Of a stretch of 64,000 nucleotides of DNA, positions 9,962 to 21,152 are shown in pieces. Location of the stretch: contig NZ_JAKLTS010000003.1 of NCBI RefSeq assembly GCF_022012445.1, forward strand, positions 310,001-374,000, read 5' to 3'. The first letter of the stretch is position 1; each line of letters opens with the position of its first letter. The notes below the pieces were generated by a model. The model saw only the letters and a program-made list of their open reading frames with translations. It did not search any database and was not told the origin of the DNA. Both the position numbers and the translations under genes were made by a program. Source of the DNA: Massilia sp. TS11 (lineage in GTDB: Bacteria; Pseudomonadota; Gammaproteobacteria; Burkholderiales; Burkholderiaceae_D).

Positions 9962-12475
9962 CTATTTGCTCCGTGCGGAAATATGAGATTCATGAAAGCG
10001 AATTTCTCCCTCGAGAGTTTGAGCGCAGCCCTCAGTGAATTGCTGACGGTATTTGTTCAACAGGGTACGTGCGTCCTGGATACGCCGGTGGGCAGCCAGG
10101 TGTCGAATCTCGACGCGAGCGACTTCAATTTGAGCGGGTTTGTTACTTGATTCTCGAATGGATTTCGAAATTTCTCCGAGCAGCTCTGTATATTGAACGT
10201 CCTTGCCCTTGTTGGAGAGAATGTCGAGCAGGAGAATCCGCGCTTGAATTGGGAGATTATTCCTGCCGGTGAAGATTCTTTGGAGTTCAGCCATGTCCCC
10301 GTGTTCTATCACCTTCCACATTCCTGCTTTCGATCCATGAAAGCGCGTACCCTCACGGATATCTGCCGAACGCAAGTTATGTAAGCAAGCTTCGATCTGA
10401 TCAGCCAGGTCGCTTCCTTTTTCACGGCGGTATCGTTCCAAAAGGACAAGCGCTTGCACATCAAGTACGTAGGGACTGACCCCGGCTGCTTTCACCGCTC
10501 GTTCGATCGCACGGCTGGCGAGGTCGTAATTTCCTTCGAAGGCATAAAGATAGCCGAGCTCGCGATAGACGTGGTGGTCTGCGAGCTTGAGATCTTCAAT
10601 CTTCTTGAAGCGTTCAAGGGCCTTTCGGAAGTCCCCCCGCAACCGTGCGTAAAAGCCTTCTGCAAAATTGAAGTGGGCATCGCGCCTGGGACCGGCAGGT
10701 ATCTTGGGATATTCCGCTGTGAAGTAGGAAAATTCTTGTTGGTTGTCTGTACGTGCCGCGCAAAGCCCGATGAGTCGCCAGGCTTCGAGTATGCCGTTAG
10801 GGCTCATTTTTGAGCTTTGCCCATAGGCCTCGTGTGCAAGTTTCGATGCCGGGCCATATCTTTGTTGATCATAGAGCCTTCGTGCGGCTTTTAGCTGCTG
10901 AGCGGGCATCACGAGATTGGTGAGGTAGCCAGATACCGGTACGCCTGTCGTGAAATGGGAAACGATTCGGGCGTCCAAGATTTCTAAAGGCACGAAGTCA
11001 GTTGAAGCAATTCCATCGGTAGATGCGAACAGAACTTTCCGGAGCGGGGCCAAGCGCTCAAACAGAGGAGCGCTGATAATTTGTGCGTAGCGCTGAATGT
11101 AGGGGGCAAGTTGATAATAACCATCTCGATAGATCAAGAAGCCCGCCTCCACGAGTACGTTGACTTCCTCCTCGAACATGGGTTCGATCTTGCTAAGTTC
11201 GACTACTTCTCCGAATGAAATGATGTGGGCTTCAGCAAATAGTCCGACGGCTATTTCGGCTTGGGGACGGCCTTTCAGGAAGTCGCGGAGCATGCTCTCG
11301 ACTTCGGCGTTAATCATAATGATCAGCGAATTGTGCGTGCGGGTTGGTTGAAAGCGCGGGTTCATTCGCAGATATCTCACGACGCTCGCAATCAATCCCG
11401 GGTGCCCGACCACACTCCCTTCAATCGAATCTCTTGCCCTCTTGTCGGGGAATTCGATGGATGCTTCTTTCAAAAGAAGTTTAAAAAGATATTTACTGTC
11501 GGACTCGTCAAGCGGGTCTATCGCAAGAGCAATGCCTTTTTCAAACTGAACCTGGGTAGCGCGACTCGACAGCACGATGAGATATGGGTAGTCGGCTGAT
11601 GGCAGCTTCTGGAGCAATCTGTGTACCCAAGGGACGATGTCCCCGTTGACCTCGAATCCATGTCGACCGAGGTCGAAAATCAAGGTCTGCTTAAATTTGA
11701 CAGTGACCTCGTTGATCAATACAGCAATTGCTTCAACCTTGGCATTTTCTGAAAGAGCAGTGAACTCCCGCAAGCGGTCCACCAAATCAAAGGCACGCCA
11801 ATTCGCGCTAAAGCCGAGCAGTCGTCGGTAAACCAGAGTCATCTCGGTATACTCATCGAGCTCAATCAACAGTCGATTGCGTTGCACTTGTTTGAAAAGT
11901 GTCTTGTAAACCTCCCAGATGATGGTGCGACGTCCAATCCCTTGCGGGCCGGACAAGAAATAGAACGTCGGGCTCGGCTCGTAAGAGAGCGTCATTTCGA
12001 TCAACCGACGGACCGTAATGTCCCTGCCATGGCAGGCGTGTTCCTCAATCTGGCGGTCAGATAATTCGTCTTTGATGCGCAGGGCGACCAGCTCTGGAGA
12101 AGGGGGGCAAGAAACAATGTACCGGTGTAGCCATTCTGGGAGGGTGGTCCACGGTGTTTCGTCGAGTTGAAATACAAGAAACTTGGTGATTTTCCACTTG
12201 GACTTAAACTCAGCCGCGAGGTCGACTTCGTTCTTCACCCACCCGGATTGAATGGCGTGTTTAGACAGAAACAGCGCATAGACGGTTGCGTCGTCGAATC
12301 CCTCTCTGATTTGGCTCACCACATCGCAGTTGCGACGAAACGTTTCCGCATCGTAAATTGCACGGGCAGAGCCGAGCTTCGCGTAAACTTCTGACACGAA
12401 GTCTTTATCGAAAGAATTGTGTGATAAGAACGCTTTTTCCACGTTGTACTCGGATTTCTGATCGGTGAACTGCAT
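9962..12475 (-). CDS. TIR-STAND NTPase-TPR protein (putative NLR-like immune effector)
   Basis: 837-residue protein with three visible parts. (1) TIR-like domain, about residues 12-110: EKAFLSHNSFDKDFV at the first strand and SGWVKNEVDLA at the helix where TIR NADases such as SARM1 carry the catalytic glutamate (E83 here). (2) STAND/NB-ARC-like NTPase, about 150-380: P-loop GPQGIGRRT (176-184; Arg replaces the usual Lys), Walker B-like TLIFDLG (264-270), LIVLSSR (299-305) matching the sensor-arginine strand, and VVGHPGLIA (356-363) at the GLPL position, followed by a winged-helix-like region to about 470. (3) helical TPR-like repeats from about 525 to the end. No signal peptide or membrane segment. 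The gene is visibly richer in A+T than its neighbours and sits alone between the DUF1631 gene and smc, consistent with horizontal acquisition. By family analogy it would sense a phage or stress ligand through the repeats, oligomerise via the STAND module and cleave NAD through TIR; function here is inferred. ATG 12475 has no clear ribosome binding site. Confidence 0.82.
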   Translation of the reverse strand: MQFTDQKSEYNVEKAFLSHNSFDKDFVSEVYAKLGSARAIYDAETFRRNCDVVSQIREGFDDATVYALFLSKHAIQSGWVKNEVDLAAEFKSKWKITKFLVFQLDETPWTTLPEWLHRYIVSCPPSPELVALRIKDELSDRQIEEHACHGRDITVRRLIEMTLSYEPSPTFYFLSGPQGIGRRTIIWEVYKTLFKQVQRNRLLIELDEYTEMTLVYRRLLGFSANWRAFDLVDRLREFTALSENAKVEAIAVLINEVTVKFKQTLIFDLGRHGFEVNGDIVPWVHRLLQKLPSADYPYLIVLSSRATQVQFEKGIALAIDPLDESDSKYLFKLLLKEASIEFPDKRARDSIEGSVVGHPGLIASVVRYLRMNPRFQPTRTHNSLIIMINAEVESMLRDFLKGRPQAEIAVGLFAEAHIISFGEVVELSKIEPMFEEEVNVLVEAGFLIYRDGYYQLAPYIQRYAQIISAPLFERLAPLRKVLFASTDGIASTDFVPLEILDARIVSHFTTGVPVSGYLTNLVMPAQQLKAARRLYDQQRYGPASKLAHEAYGQSSKMSPNGILEAWRLIGLCAARTDNQQEFSYFTAEYPKIPAGPRRDAHFNFAEGFYARLRGDFRKALERFKKIEDLKLADHHVYRELGYLYAFEGNYDLASRAIERAVKAAGVSPYVLDVQALVLLERYRREKGSDLADQIEACLHNLRSADIREGTRFHGSKAGMWKVIEHGDMAELQRIFTGRNNLPIQARILLLDILSNKGKDVQYTELLGEISKSIRESSNKPAQIEVARVEIRHLAAHRRIQDARTLLNKYRQQFTEGCAQTLEGEIRFHESHISARSK

Positions 12476-12506
12476 AGATATGTGACTCGGTTGATGGCTC
12501 GGATGC

Positions 12507-12544
12507 GACTTTTGGTAAGTTTTTCAAAGAAATTTCCAAAAGTC
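12507..12544. promoter_or_regulatory. inverted repeat and -35-like element upstream of TIR-STAND gene
   Basis: Perfect 9-bp inverted repeat GACTTTTGG (12507-12515) / CCAAAAGTC (12536-12544) with a 20-base AT-rich centre, 32-69 bases upstream of the TIR-STAND start. A minus-strand TTGACT (12546-12541) overlaps its distal arm; the matching -10 is weak. It could be an operator or a leader hairpin. Confidence 0.4.
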
Positions 12545-12664
12545 AATGTTGCTTAAATACCTCTCAATCAATACAAGTCACGATCATCGCGCTAAAACGA
12601 AATTGTCCTACCCAAGTTCAAGAAATAGCGGGAAACCCTCATTGGGCAACTGGTTGGTAGAGCA

Positions 12665-12673
12665 TGGTATGAT
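12665..12673 (+). promoter_or_regulatory. extended -10 promoter of smc
   Basis: TGG followed by TATGAT (12668-12673), an extended -10 element, 33 bases before the smc GTG start. No strong -35 is seen at the right distance. Confidence 0.45.
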
Positions 12674-12705
12674 TTTCCCCTTTCACTGGCTGAAAAAGGG
12701 AAAAC

Positions 12706-15700
12706 GTGCGTTTATCGTCCATTAAATTGTCGGGATTCAAATCCTTTGTGGATCCCACCAATTTCCAGGTGCCGGGCCAGCTCGTTGGCGTGGTCGGCCC
12801 CAATGGCTGCGGTAAATCGAACATCATCGACGCTGTGCGCTGGGTGCTGGGCGAGTCGAAAGCCTCGGAGCTGCGCGGCGAGTCGATGCAGGACGTGATC
12901 TTTAACGGCTCCACCCACCGCAAGCCGGCCGGGCGCGCCTCGGTCGAACTGGTGTTCGACAACAGCGCCGGCAAGGCCGCCGGCCAGTGGAGCCAGTACG
13001 CCGAGATCGCCGTGCGCCGCGTGCTCACGCGCGACGGTACCTCGACCTATTTCATCAATGGCCAGCCGGTGCGCCGGCGCGATATCCAGGACATCTTCCT
13101 CGGCACCGGCCTCGGCCCACGCGCCTATGCCATCATCGGCCAGGGCATGATTGCCCGCATCATCGAATCGCGCCCCGAGGAACTGCGTGTGTTTCTGGAA
13201 GAGGCGGCGGGTGTCTCGAAGTACAAGGAACGCCGGCGCGAGACGGAAAACCGCCTGCAGGACACGCGCGAGAACCTGACCCGCGTGGAAGATATTCTGC
13301 GCGAACTGAATATCAACCTGGAAAAACTGGAAGCCCAGGCCGAAGTCGCGAACCGCTACCACGCGCTGCAGGCCGATCAGGAAGAAAAGCAGAAGCTGCT
13401 GTGGCTGCTGCGGAAGACTGAAGCCGAGGCTGAGCAGAAGAAATTCTTCCGCGAGATGGAGGCCGCCCAGACCGAGCTGGAAGCCCAGACGGCCAAACTG
13501 CGCAATGTCGAGCTCGATCTGGAACGCATGCGCCAGGCGCATTTCCAGGTCGGCGACCGCCTGCACCAGGCTCAGGGCCATCTGTACCAGACCAACTCCG
13601 AGATCGGCAGCCTGGAAGCGCAGATCAAATTCGTCATCGAGTCGCGCACGCGCTTGCAGAATCAGCTGGCCGCGCTGCAGGCCCAGCGTCAGCAATGGAT
13701 GACGCAAAAGGATGAGACCGCCGCCCAGATAGAGGAGGGCGAGTTCACGCTGGAAGAAATGGCGGCCCGCGTCGAGCAGGCCCAGATGGCGGCCGAAGAG
13801 CAGGGCGCGCGTCTGCCGGCGATGGACACGGCCTGGCGCGAGGCCCAGGTCAAGATTACCGAGTCGCGCACGCGCATCATGCAGGCGCAGCAGCAGCTGG
13901 AGCTGGAATCGGCCCAGCAGCGCAATGCCTCGACCAATCTGCAGAACCTGTGGGGCCGGCGCGAGCGCCTGCAGCAGGAAAAGCTGGGCCTGAGCCTGCC
14001 GGACAGCAGTCTGCTGTCGAACCTGAAGTGGCAGCTGGAGGAAAAGCAGCAGCAGCTCGAAGAAGCCCGCATGACGCTGGAGGAGACGGAAATCCAGCAC
14101 GGCCAGGCCGAGGAAGAGCGCCAGTCCGCCCAGACTCAGGTCAATCAGGAAACGGCCGCCATTGCCCAGCTGGAAGCGCGCCTCAATGCCCTCAAGCAGC
14201 TGCAGGAGCGGGTCCAGACCCAGGGCAAGGTGCAACCCTGGCTGGAAAAACACGAACTGGCCCAGCTGCCGCGCCTGTGGCAAAAGCTGCAGATCGAAAG
14301 CGGCTGGGAGGCGGCACTGGAGTCCGTGCTGCGTGAGCGCATGGGTGCGCTCGAAATGTCGAACATCGAATGGGCCAAAGCCTTTTTCAATGATGCGCCG
14401 CCGGCTCGCCTGGCCCTGTACGCGCCCGCCGTGGCGCAGGCCGCTGCGCCCGAGGCTGGCCCGTTCAAGCCCTTCATCAGCCTGCTTAAAATAAATGAGC
14501 CGGGCCTGCGCGGCCTGCTGCACGATTGGCTGCACAATGTCTTCATCGCCGACGACACGGCCAGCGCCTTTGCCGACCGCGCGCGCCTGCCGCTGGGCGC
14601 CTGCTTCATCACGCGCCAGGGCCATCTGATCACCCAGTCCTCGGTACGTTTCTACGCCTCGGACTCGGAGCAGGATGGCATGCTCGGCCGCCAGCAGGAG
14701 ATCGAGAACATCGGCAAGCAGCTGCGCGCCGCGCAATTGCTAGCCGACGAAGTGCGTGCCCGCTCGGTGCGCGCCGAAGCCCAGGCCAGCCATCTGGCCC
14801 GCACCCTGCAGGAGACGCGCCAGCGCATCCAGAGTCTGACCCAGGCCGTGCACGGCCTGCAGCTGGAAGTAGTCAAGCAGTCCGAAGTGGAGGCGCGCTT
14901 CAACCAGCGCAGCGGCCAGATCGAGGCCGACCTCGCCGAGATCGCCGCGCAGGAAGAAGAGCAGCGCATGATCAAGGCCGAGTCCGAAGCGCGCTTCGAG
15001 CAGCTCGACATGGATCTGGCCAATCTGCAGGGCGACCACGAAGACAATCAGCTCGCCTTCGAGCAGAAGGAGCAGGGCCTGAACGAGGCGCGCGAACGTC
15101 TGCGCGAACTCGAGCGCGCGGCCCAGGAAGCGGCCTTTGCCGAAAAGACCCAGCGCAGCAAGCTGGAGGAATTGCGGCGCAACCTGGCCACGGCCAGCCA
15201 GCAGGCCGAGCAGATCAGCGAATCAATTGCCGCGGGCCAGCTGGAACTGGAAGCCCTGGAAGCCGGATCCGCCAATGAAGGCCTGCAGGAGCTGCTGGAC
15301 CGCCGCAGCAACCAGGAGCGCGCGCTGGCCGACGCCCGCCACGAGCTCGACCAGATCACCCAACAGCTGCGCCATGCCGAGGAAGCGCGCATGGCGGCTG
15401 AGCGCAGCCTGCAGCCGCAGCGCGACAAGATCACGGAGATGCAGCTGAAGGAGCAGGCCGCCCGCCTGAACCAGGAGCAGTTCGCCGAGGCCCTGCGTGC
15501 CACCGGCGCCGACGAGGCCGCGCTGGCCGAGAAGCTGCAGCCCGAGATGAAGGCCCAGTACCTGCAGGGCGAAGTCACGCGCCTGACCAATGCCATCAGC
15601 GCGCTCGGCGCGGTCAACCTGGCGGCGCTGGACGAGCTGGCCCAGGCCAAGGAGCGCAAGGGCTTCCTCGACGCCCAGTTTGCCGACCTGACCGAGGCCA

Positions 15701-16221
15701 TTACCACGCTCGAAGACGCGATCACCAAGATCGACAAGGAAACGCGCGACCTGCTGCAAGGCACCTTCGATCAGGTCAACCAGCACTTCTCGGAGCTGTT
15801 CCCGATCCTGTTCGGCGGTGGCCAGGCCAAGCTGATCATGACCGGCGACGAGATACTGGACTCTGGCGTGCAGGTCATGGCCCAGCCGCCCGGCAAGAAG
15901 AACGCCACCATCCACCTGCTGTCGGGCGGCGAGAAGGCGCTGACGGCGACGGCCCTGGTGTTCTCGATGTTCCGCCTGAACCCGGCGCCTTTCTGTCTGC
16001 TGGACGAGGTCGACGCGCCGCTCGACGACGCCAATACCGAGCGTTTCTGCCGCATGGTGAAACGCATGAGCGACCAGACCCAGTTCCTGTTCATCTCGCA
16101 CAATAAGATTGCGATGGAAATGGCCAACCAGCTGATCGGCGTGACCATGCAGGAACAGGGCGTTTCGCGCATTGTGGCGGTCGACATGGAAGCCGCCGCC
16201 GCGCTGGCCGACGCCGCCTGA
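12706..16221 (+). CDS. smc: chromosome segregation protein SMC
   Basis: 1171-residue SMC ATPase for chromosome condensation, acting with ScpA/ScpB. N-terminal Walker A GPNGCGKS (31-38); two long coiled coils rich in Q, E, R and A (about 170-500 and 665-1010); a hinge around 520-650; and the C-terminal signature LSGGEKAL (from 1072) with Walker B CLLDEVDAP (about 1097-1105). Length is normal for the family. The start is GTG 12706 (MRLSSIKLSGFKSFVDPT), preceded by AAGGG. First of a run with zipA and ligA. Confidence 0.97.
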   Translation: MRLSSIKLSGFKSFVDPTNFQVPGQLVGVVGPNGCGKSNIIDAVRWVLGESKASELRGESMQDVIFNGSTHRKPAGRASVELVFDNSAGKAAGQWSQYAEIAVRRVLTRDGTSTYFINGQPVRRRDIQDIFLGTGLGPRAYAIIGQGMIARIIESRPEELRVFLEEAAGVSKYKERRRETENRLQDTRENLTRVEDILRELNINLEKLEAQAEVANRYHALQADQEEKQKLLWLLRKTEAEAEQKKFFREMEAAQTELEAQTAKLRNVELDLERMRQAHFQVGDRLHQAQGHLYQTNSEIGSLEAQIKFVIESRTRLQNQLAALQAQRQQWMTQKDETAAQIEEGEFTLEEMAARVEQAQMAAEEQGARLPAMDTAWREAQVKITESRTRIMQAQQQLELESAQQRNASTNLQNLWGRRERLQQEKLGLSLPDSSLLSNLKWQLEEKQQQLEEARMTLEETEIQHGQAEEERQSAQTQVNQETAAIAQLEARLNALKQLQERVQTQGKVQPWLEKHELAQLPRLWQKLQIESGWEAALESVLRERMGALEMSNIEWAKAFFNDAPPARLALYAPAVAQAAAPEAGPFKPFISLLKINEPGLRGLLHDWLHNVFIADDTASAFADRARLPLGACFITRQGHLITQSSVRFYASDSEQDGMLGRQQEIENIGKQLRAAQLLADEVRARSVRAEAQASHLARTLQETRQRIQSLTQAVHGLQLEVVKQSEVEARFNQRSGQIEADLAEIAAQEEEQRMIKAESEARFEQLDMDLANLQGDHEDNQLAFEQKEQGLNEARERLRELERAAQEAAFAEKTQRSKLEELRRNLATASQQAEQISESIAAGQLELEALEAGSANEGLQELLDRRSNQERALADARHELDQITQQLRHAEEARMAAERSLQPQRDKITEMQLKEQAARLNQEQFAEALRATGADEAALAEKLQPEMKAQYLQGEVTRLTNAISALGAVNLAALDELAQAKERKGFLDAQFADLTEAITTLEDAITKIDKETRDLLQGTFDQVNQHFSELFPILFGGGQAKLIMTGDEILDSGVQVMAQPPGKKNATIHLLSGGEKALTATALVFSMFRLNPAPFCLLDEVDAPLDDANTERFCRMVKRMSDQTQFLFISHNKIAMEMANQLIGVTMQEQGVSRIVAVDMEAAAALADAA

Positions 16222-16293
16222 CCCCGAGCACATAGCCGCCGTCGTGCGATATTGGTATGATGACGGCCATGTGACGTTCTATAAGTGTGCCGC

Positions 16294-17331
16294 ATGACCG
16301 ATTTTCAAATGAGCTTGATCGCTGCCAGCGGGGTATTCGTGCTGGCGGTGCTGGTGTACAACAAGTGGCAGGAGTACCGGGCCAAGAAAACGGTGGAGCG
16401 TGCCTTCGGCGCCGACCATGACGACGTCTTGATGCGTACCGAGGGCGAGCGGGTCGAGCCCAGCTTCGATGGCGAGGCCGAGGCCGAGGAGCCGGCGCCA
16501 GCCGGTCTGCCGCCCGAGAGCAGCCCGGCCGAGATCGCCGAGAACCTGGTCGATCCGCTGATCGACTGTCTGATTCCGCTGAAGCTCGAGGCCCCGCTGC
16601 GCGGCGACAAGGCCCTGCCCATCCTGCGCAAGCTGCGCCACGTCGGTAACAAGCCGATCCACTATGTTGGCCTGGCCGTCAGCGGCGATTGGGAACCGAT
16701 CGTCCACGGCGGTGTCTACACTGAATTGCAGGCCGGCGTGCAGCTGGCCAGCCGCACCACAGCCCTGAACGAGCTCGAATATTCCGAGTTGGTTACGCGC
16801 ATCCGTTCGCTCGGCGACGAAATCAGCGCCGAGCCGCAGGTGCCGGACATGATCGAAGTCATGGGCGAGGCGCGCAATCTGCACCGCTTTGTGGCCGGCC
16901 ACGATGCCCAGCTTGGCATCAATCTGGTCAGCCTGGGTGCGCCCTGGGCCATCAATACGCTCGTCGGCGCCCTCGAGAAGCAGGGCTTCGATGTCCGTCC
17001 GGACGGCCGCTTTGCCAAGCCCGACGGCGATGGCGGCACCCTGTTCACCTTGTCGACCAATGAAACCATGGCTGCCGACACCACCTCGCGCCTGACCCTG
17101 CTGCTGGACGTGCCCTGCGTGGCTCCGGCCCGCGATGGTTTTGGTCAGATGATTGCCTGCGCCAAGGAACTGGCCGAGCGTCTGGATGGCGCCATTGTGG
17201 ACGACAGCAATCAGCCGCTGGCCGATGCCGCCCTCGAGGAAATCGCGGGTCAGGTTCAGGCCTTTTATCAAGAAATGGAACAAGCCGATATTCCGGCCGG
17301 CTCGGCCCGCGCATTGCGCCTGTTCAGCTAA
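16294..17331 (+). CDS. zipA: cell division protein ZipA-like
   Basis: 345-residue inner-membrane protein. One N-terminal membrane segment (residues about 5-22: QMSLIAASGVFVLAVLVYNK), then a charged linker rich in E/A/P, then a C-terminal domain of the ZipA FtsZ-binding type (from about 115; includes IHYVGLAVSGDWEPI and FTLSTNETMA). Expected role is tethering FtsZ to the membrane at the division site. Betaproteobacterial ZipA proteins are diverged, so the name is by domain similarity plus the smc-zipA-ligA gene order. ATG 16294 is preferred over a GTG three codons upstream. It ends 9 bp before ligA. Confidence 0.85.
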   Translation: MTDFQMSLIAASGVFVLAVLVYNKWQEYRAKKTVERAFGADHDDVLMRTEGERVEPSFDGEAEAEEPAPAGLPPESSPAEIAENLVDPLIDCLIPLKLEAPLRGDKALPILRKLRHVGNKPIHYVGLAVSGDWEPIVHGGVYTELQAGVQLASRTTALNELEYSELVTRIRSLGDEISAEPQVPDMIEVMGEARNLHRFVAGHDAQLGINLVSLGAPWAINTLVGALEKQGFDVRPDGRFAKPDGDGGTLFTLSTNETMAADTTSRLTLLLDVPCVAPARDGFGQMIACAKELAERLDGAIVDDSNQPLADAALEEIAGQVQAFYQEMEQADIPAGSARALRLFS

Positions 17332-19691
<2,360 letters not shown>

Positions 19692-19692
<1 letters not shown>

Positions 19693-20573
19693 TGACTAAG
19701 ATTCGCAAGGCCGTGTTCCCCGTCGCCGGGCTCGGCAGCCGTTTTCTGCCCGCGACTAAAGCCCAGCCCAAGGAGATGCTGCCGATCGTGGATAAACCAC
19801 TGATCCAGTACGCGGTGGAAGAAGCCGTGGCCGCGGGCATCAATGAAATGATCTTCATCACGGGCCGCAACAAGCGCGCCATCGAAGACCATTTCGACAA
19901 GGCTTACGAGCTGGAGTCCGAGCTCGAAGCGGCGCGCAAGGACGAACTGCTGGAGCTTGTGCGCAATGTGATTCCCAAGCACATCAGCTGCATGTACATC
20001 CGCCAGTCCGAACCGTTGGGCCTCGGCCATGCGGTGTTGTGCGCCCGCCCCATCGTCGGTGATGAGCCGTTTGCTGTGTTGCTGGCCGACGACTTCATGG
20101 ATACCGAAGCCGGCCAGCGCCCTGTGCTGGCGCAGATGACCGAAGTCTACGATTACGAGCAATGCAGCGTGCTGGCCGTGCAGGATGTGCCGCGCGAAAA
20201 CACCAAGCAATATGGCATCGTCAGCGCCGTCGAATACCGGCCGCAGCTCGAACTGGTCAACGGCATCGTCGAGAAGCCGCATCCAGACCTGGCGCCATCG
20301 ACGCTGGCCGTGGTGGGCCGCTACATTCTCAGCGGCGCCATCTTCGAACATCTGGAAAAGTTGGGCAAAGGGGCGGGCGGCGAGATTCAGCTGACCGACG
20401 GCATCGCCTCGCTGATGGGCAAGGAGCGCGTGCTCGCCTATCGTTACGAGGGACAGCGCTACGACTGCGGCTCCAAGCTCGGCTATCTGCAGGCGATGAC
20501 GGCTGTCGGCCTCAAACACCCCGAAACCGCGGACGGCTTCCGCGCTTACCTTGATGCCTTGTGCAAACGATGA
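19692..20573 (+). CDS. galU: UTP-glucose-1-phosphate uridylyltransferase
   Basis: 293-residue nucleotidyltransferase making UDP-glucose from UTP and glucose-1-phosphate for polysaccharide and LPS core synthesis. N-terminal signature [20 protein letters not shown] and [22 protein letters not shown] around residue 192; [10 protein letters not shown] typical of GalU. ATG 19692 shares one base with the ligA stop, with GGAG just upstream, so translation is probably coupled. A TTG one codon earlier is less likely. Confidence 0.96.
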
Positions 20574-21103
20574 CTGTCCGCCAAATTCTTCGCATGGGTG
20601 ACCCGCGCCTGCTGCAGGTGTCGCAGCCGATCGCCCGTTTCGATGTGCCCGAGCTGCACGCCCTGATCGCTGACATGTTCGAGACGATGGAGGCGGCCAG
20701 TGGCGCCGGTCTGGCCGCGCCGCAGATCGGCGTGCCGCTGCGTCTGGTGATCTTCGGGTTCAAGCAGAACGGCCGCTATCCGGGAGCGCCCGAAGTCCCC
20801 GAGACTGTGCTCATCAATCCGATCCTGACGCCGCTGTCGGACGAGATGGAAGAGGGCTTCGAAGGCTGCCTGTCGGTGCCCGGCCTGCGCGGCAGCGTGC
20901 CGCGCTACACGCGCCTGCGCTATGAGGGCGTGGATCAATACGGCCAGCCGATCCGGCGCGACGTCGAGGGCTTTCATGCGCGGGTGGTGCAACACGAGGT
21001 CGATCACCTCGACGGGGTTCTCTATCCAGCGCGCATCAAGGACTTCACTAAGTTTGGCTTTACCGAGGAACTTTTTCCCGGCCAGACCATCGCCGACGAC
21101 TGA
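20570..21103 (+). CDS. def: peptide deformylase
   Basis: 177-residue Fe2+/Zn2+ metalloenzyme removing the N-formyl group from nascent proteins. All three motifs are present: [21 protein letters not shown] (metal-binding Cys) and HEVDHLDG (HExxH). ATG 20570 overlaps the galU stop by 4 bases (ATGA). It may be an extra deformylase rather than the def-fmt housekeeping copy, since fmt is not adjacent; this cannot be decided here. Confidence 0.95.
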   Translation: MTVRQILRMGDPRLLQVSQPIARFDVPELHALIADMFETMEAASGAGLAAPQIGVPLRLVIFGFKQNGRYPGAPEVPETVLINPILTPLSDEMEEGFEGCLSVPGLRGSVPRYTRLRYEGVDQYGQPIRRDVEGFHARVVQHEVDHLDGVLYPARIKDFTKFGFTEELFPGQTIADD

Positions 21104-21152
21104 GTCAGCAGGGTAGAATGCGGCATTCGCAGCCCTTTTCTACCGAATCCAC

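Noticed and set aside
9853-12705. Prophage or integrative element around the TIR-STAND gene
   Set aside because: No integrase, tRNA target, attachment repeats or phage genes could be seen; only a single atypical gene.
12712-14736. 674-codon minus-strand frame inside smc
   Set aside because: Antisense shadow of the SMC coiled-coil coding sequence, rich in Leu/Gln/Arg as expected from the opposite strand.
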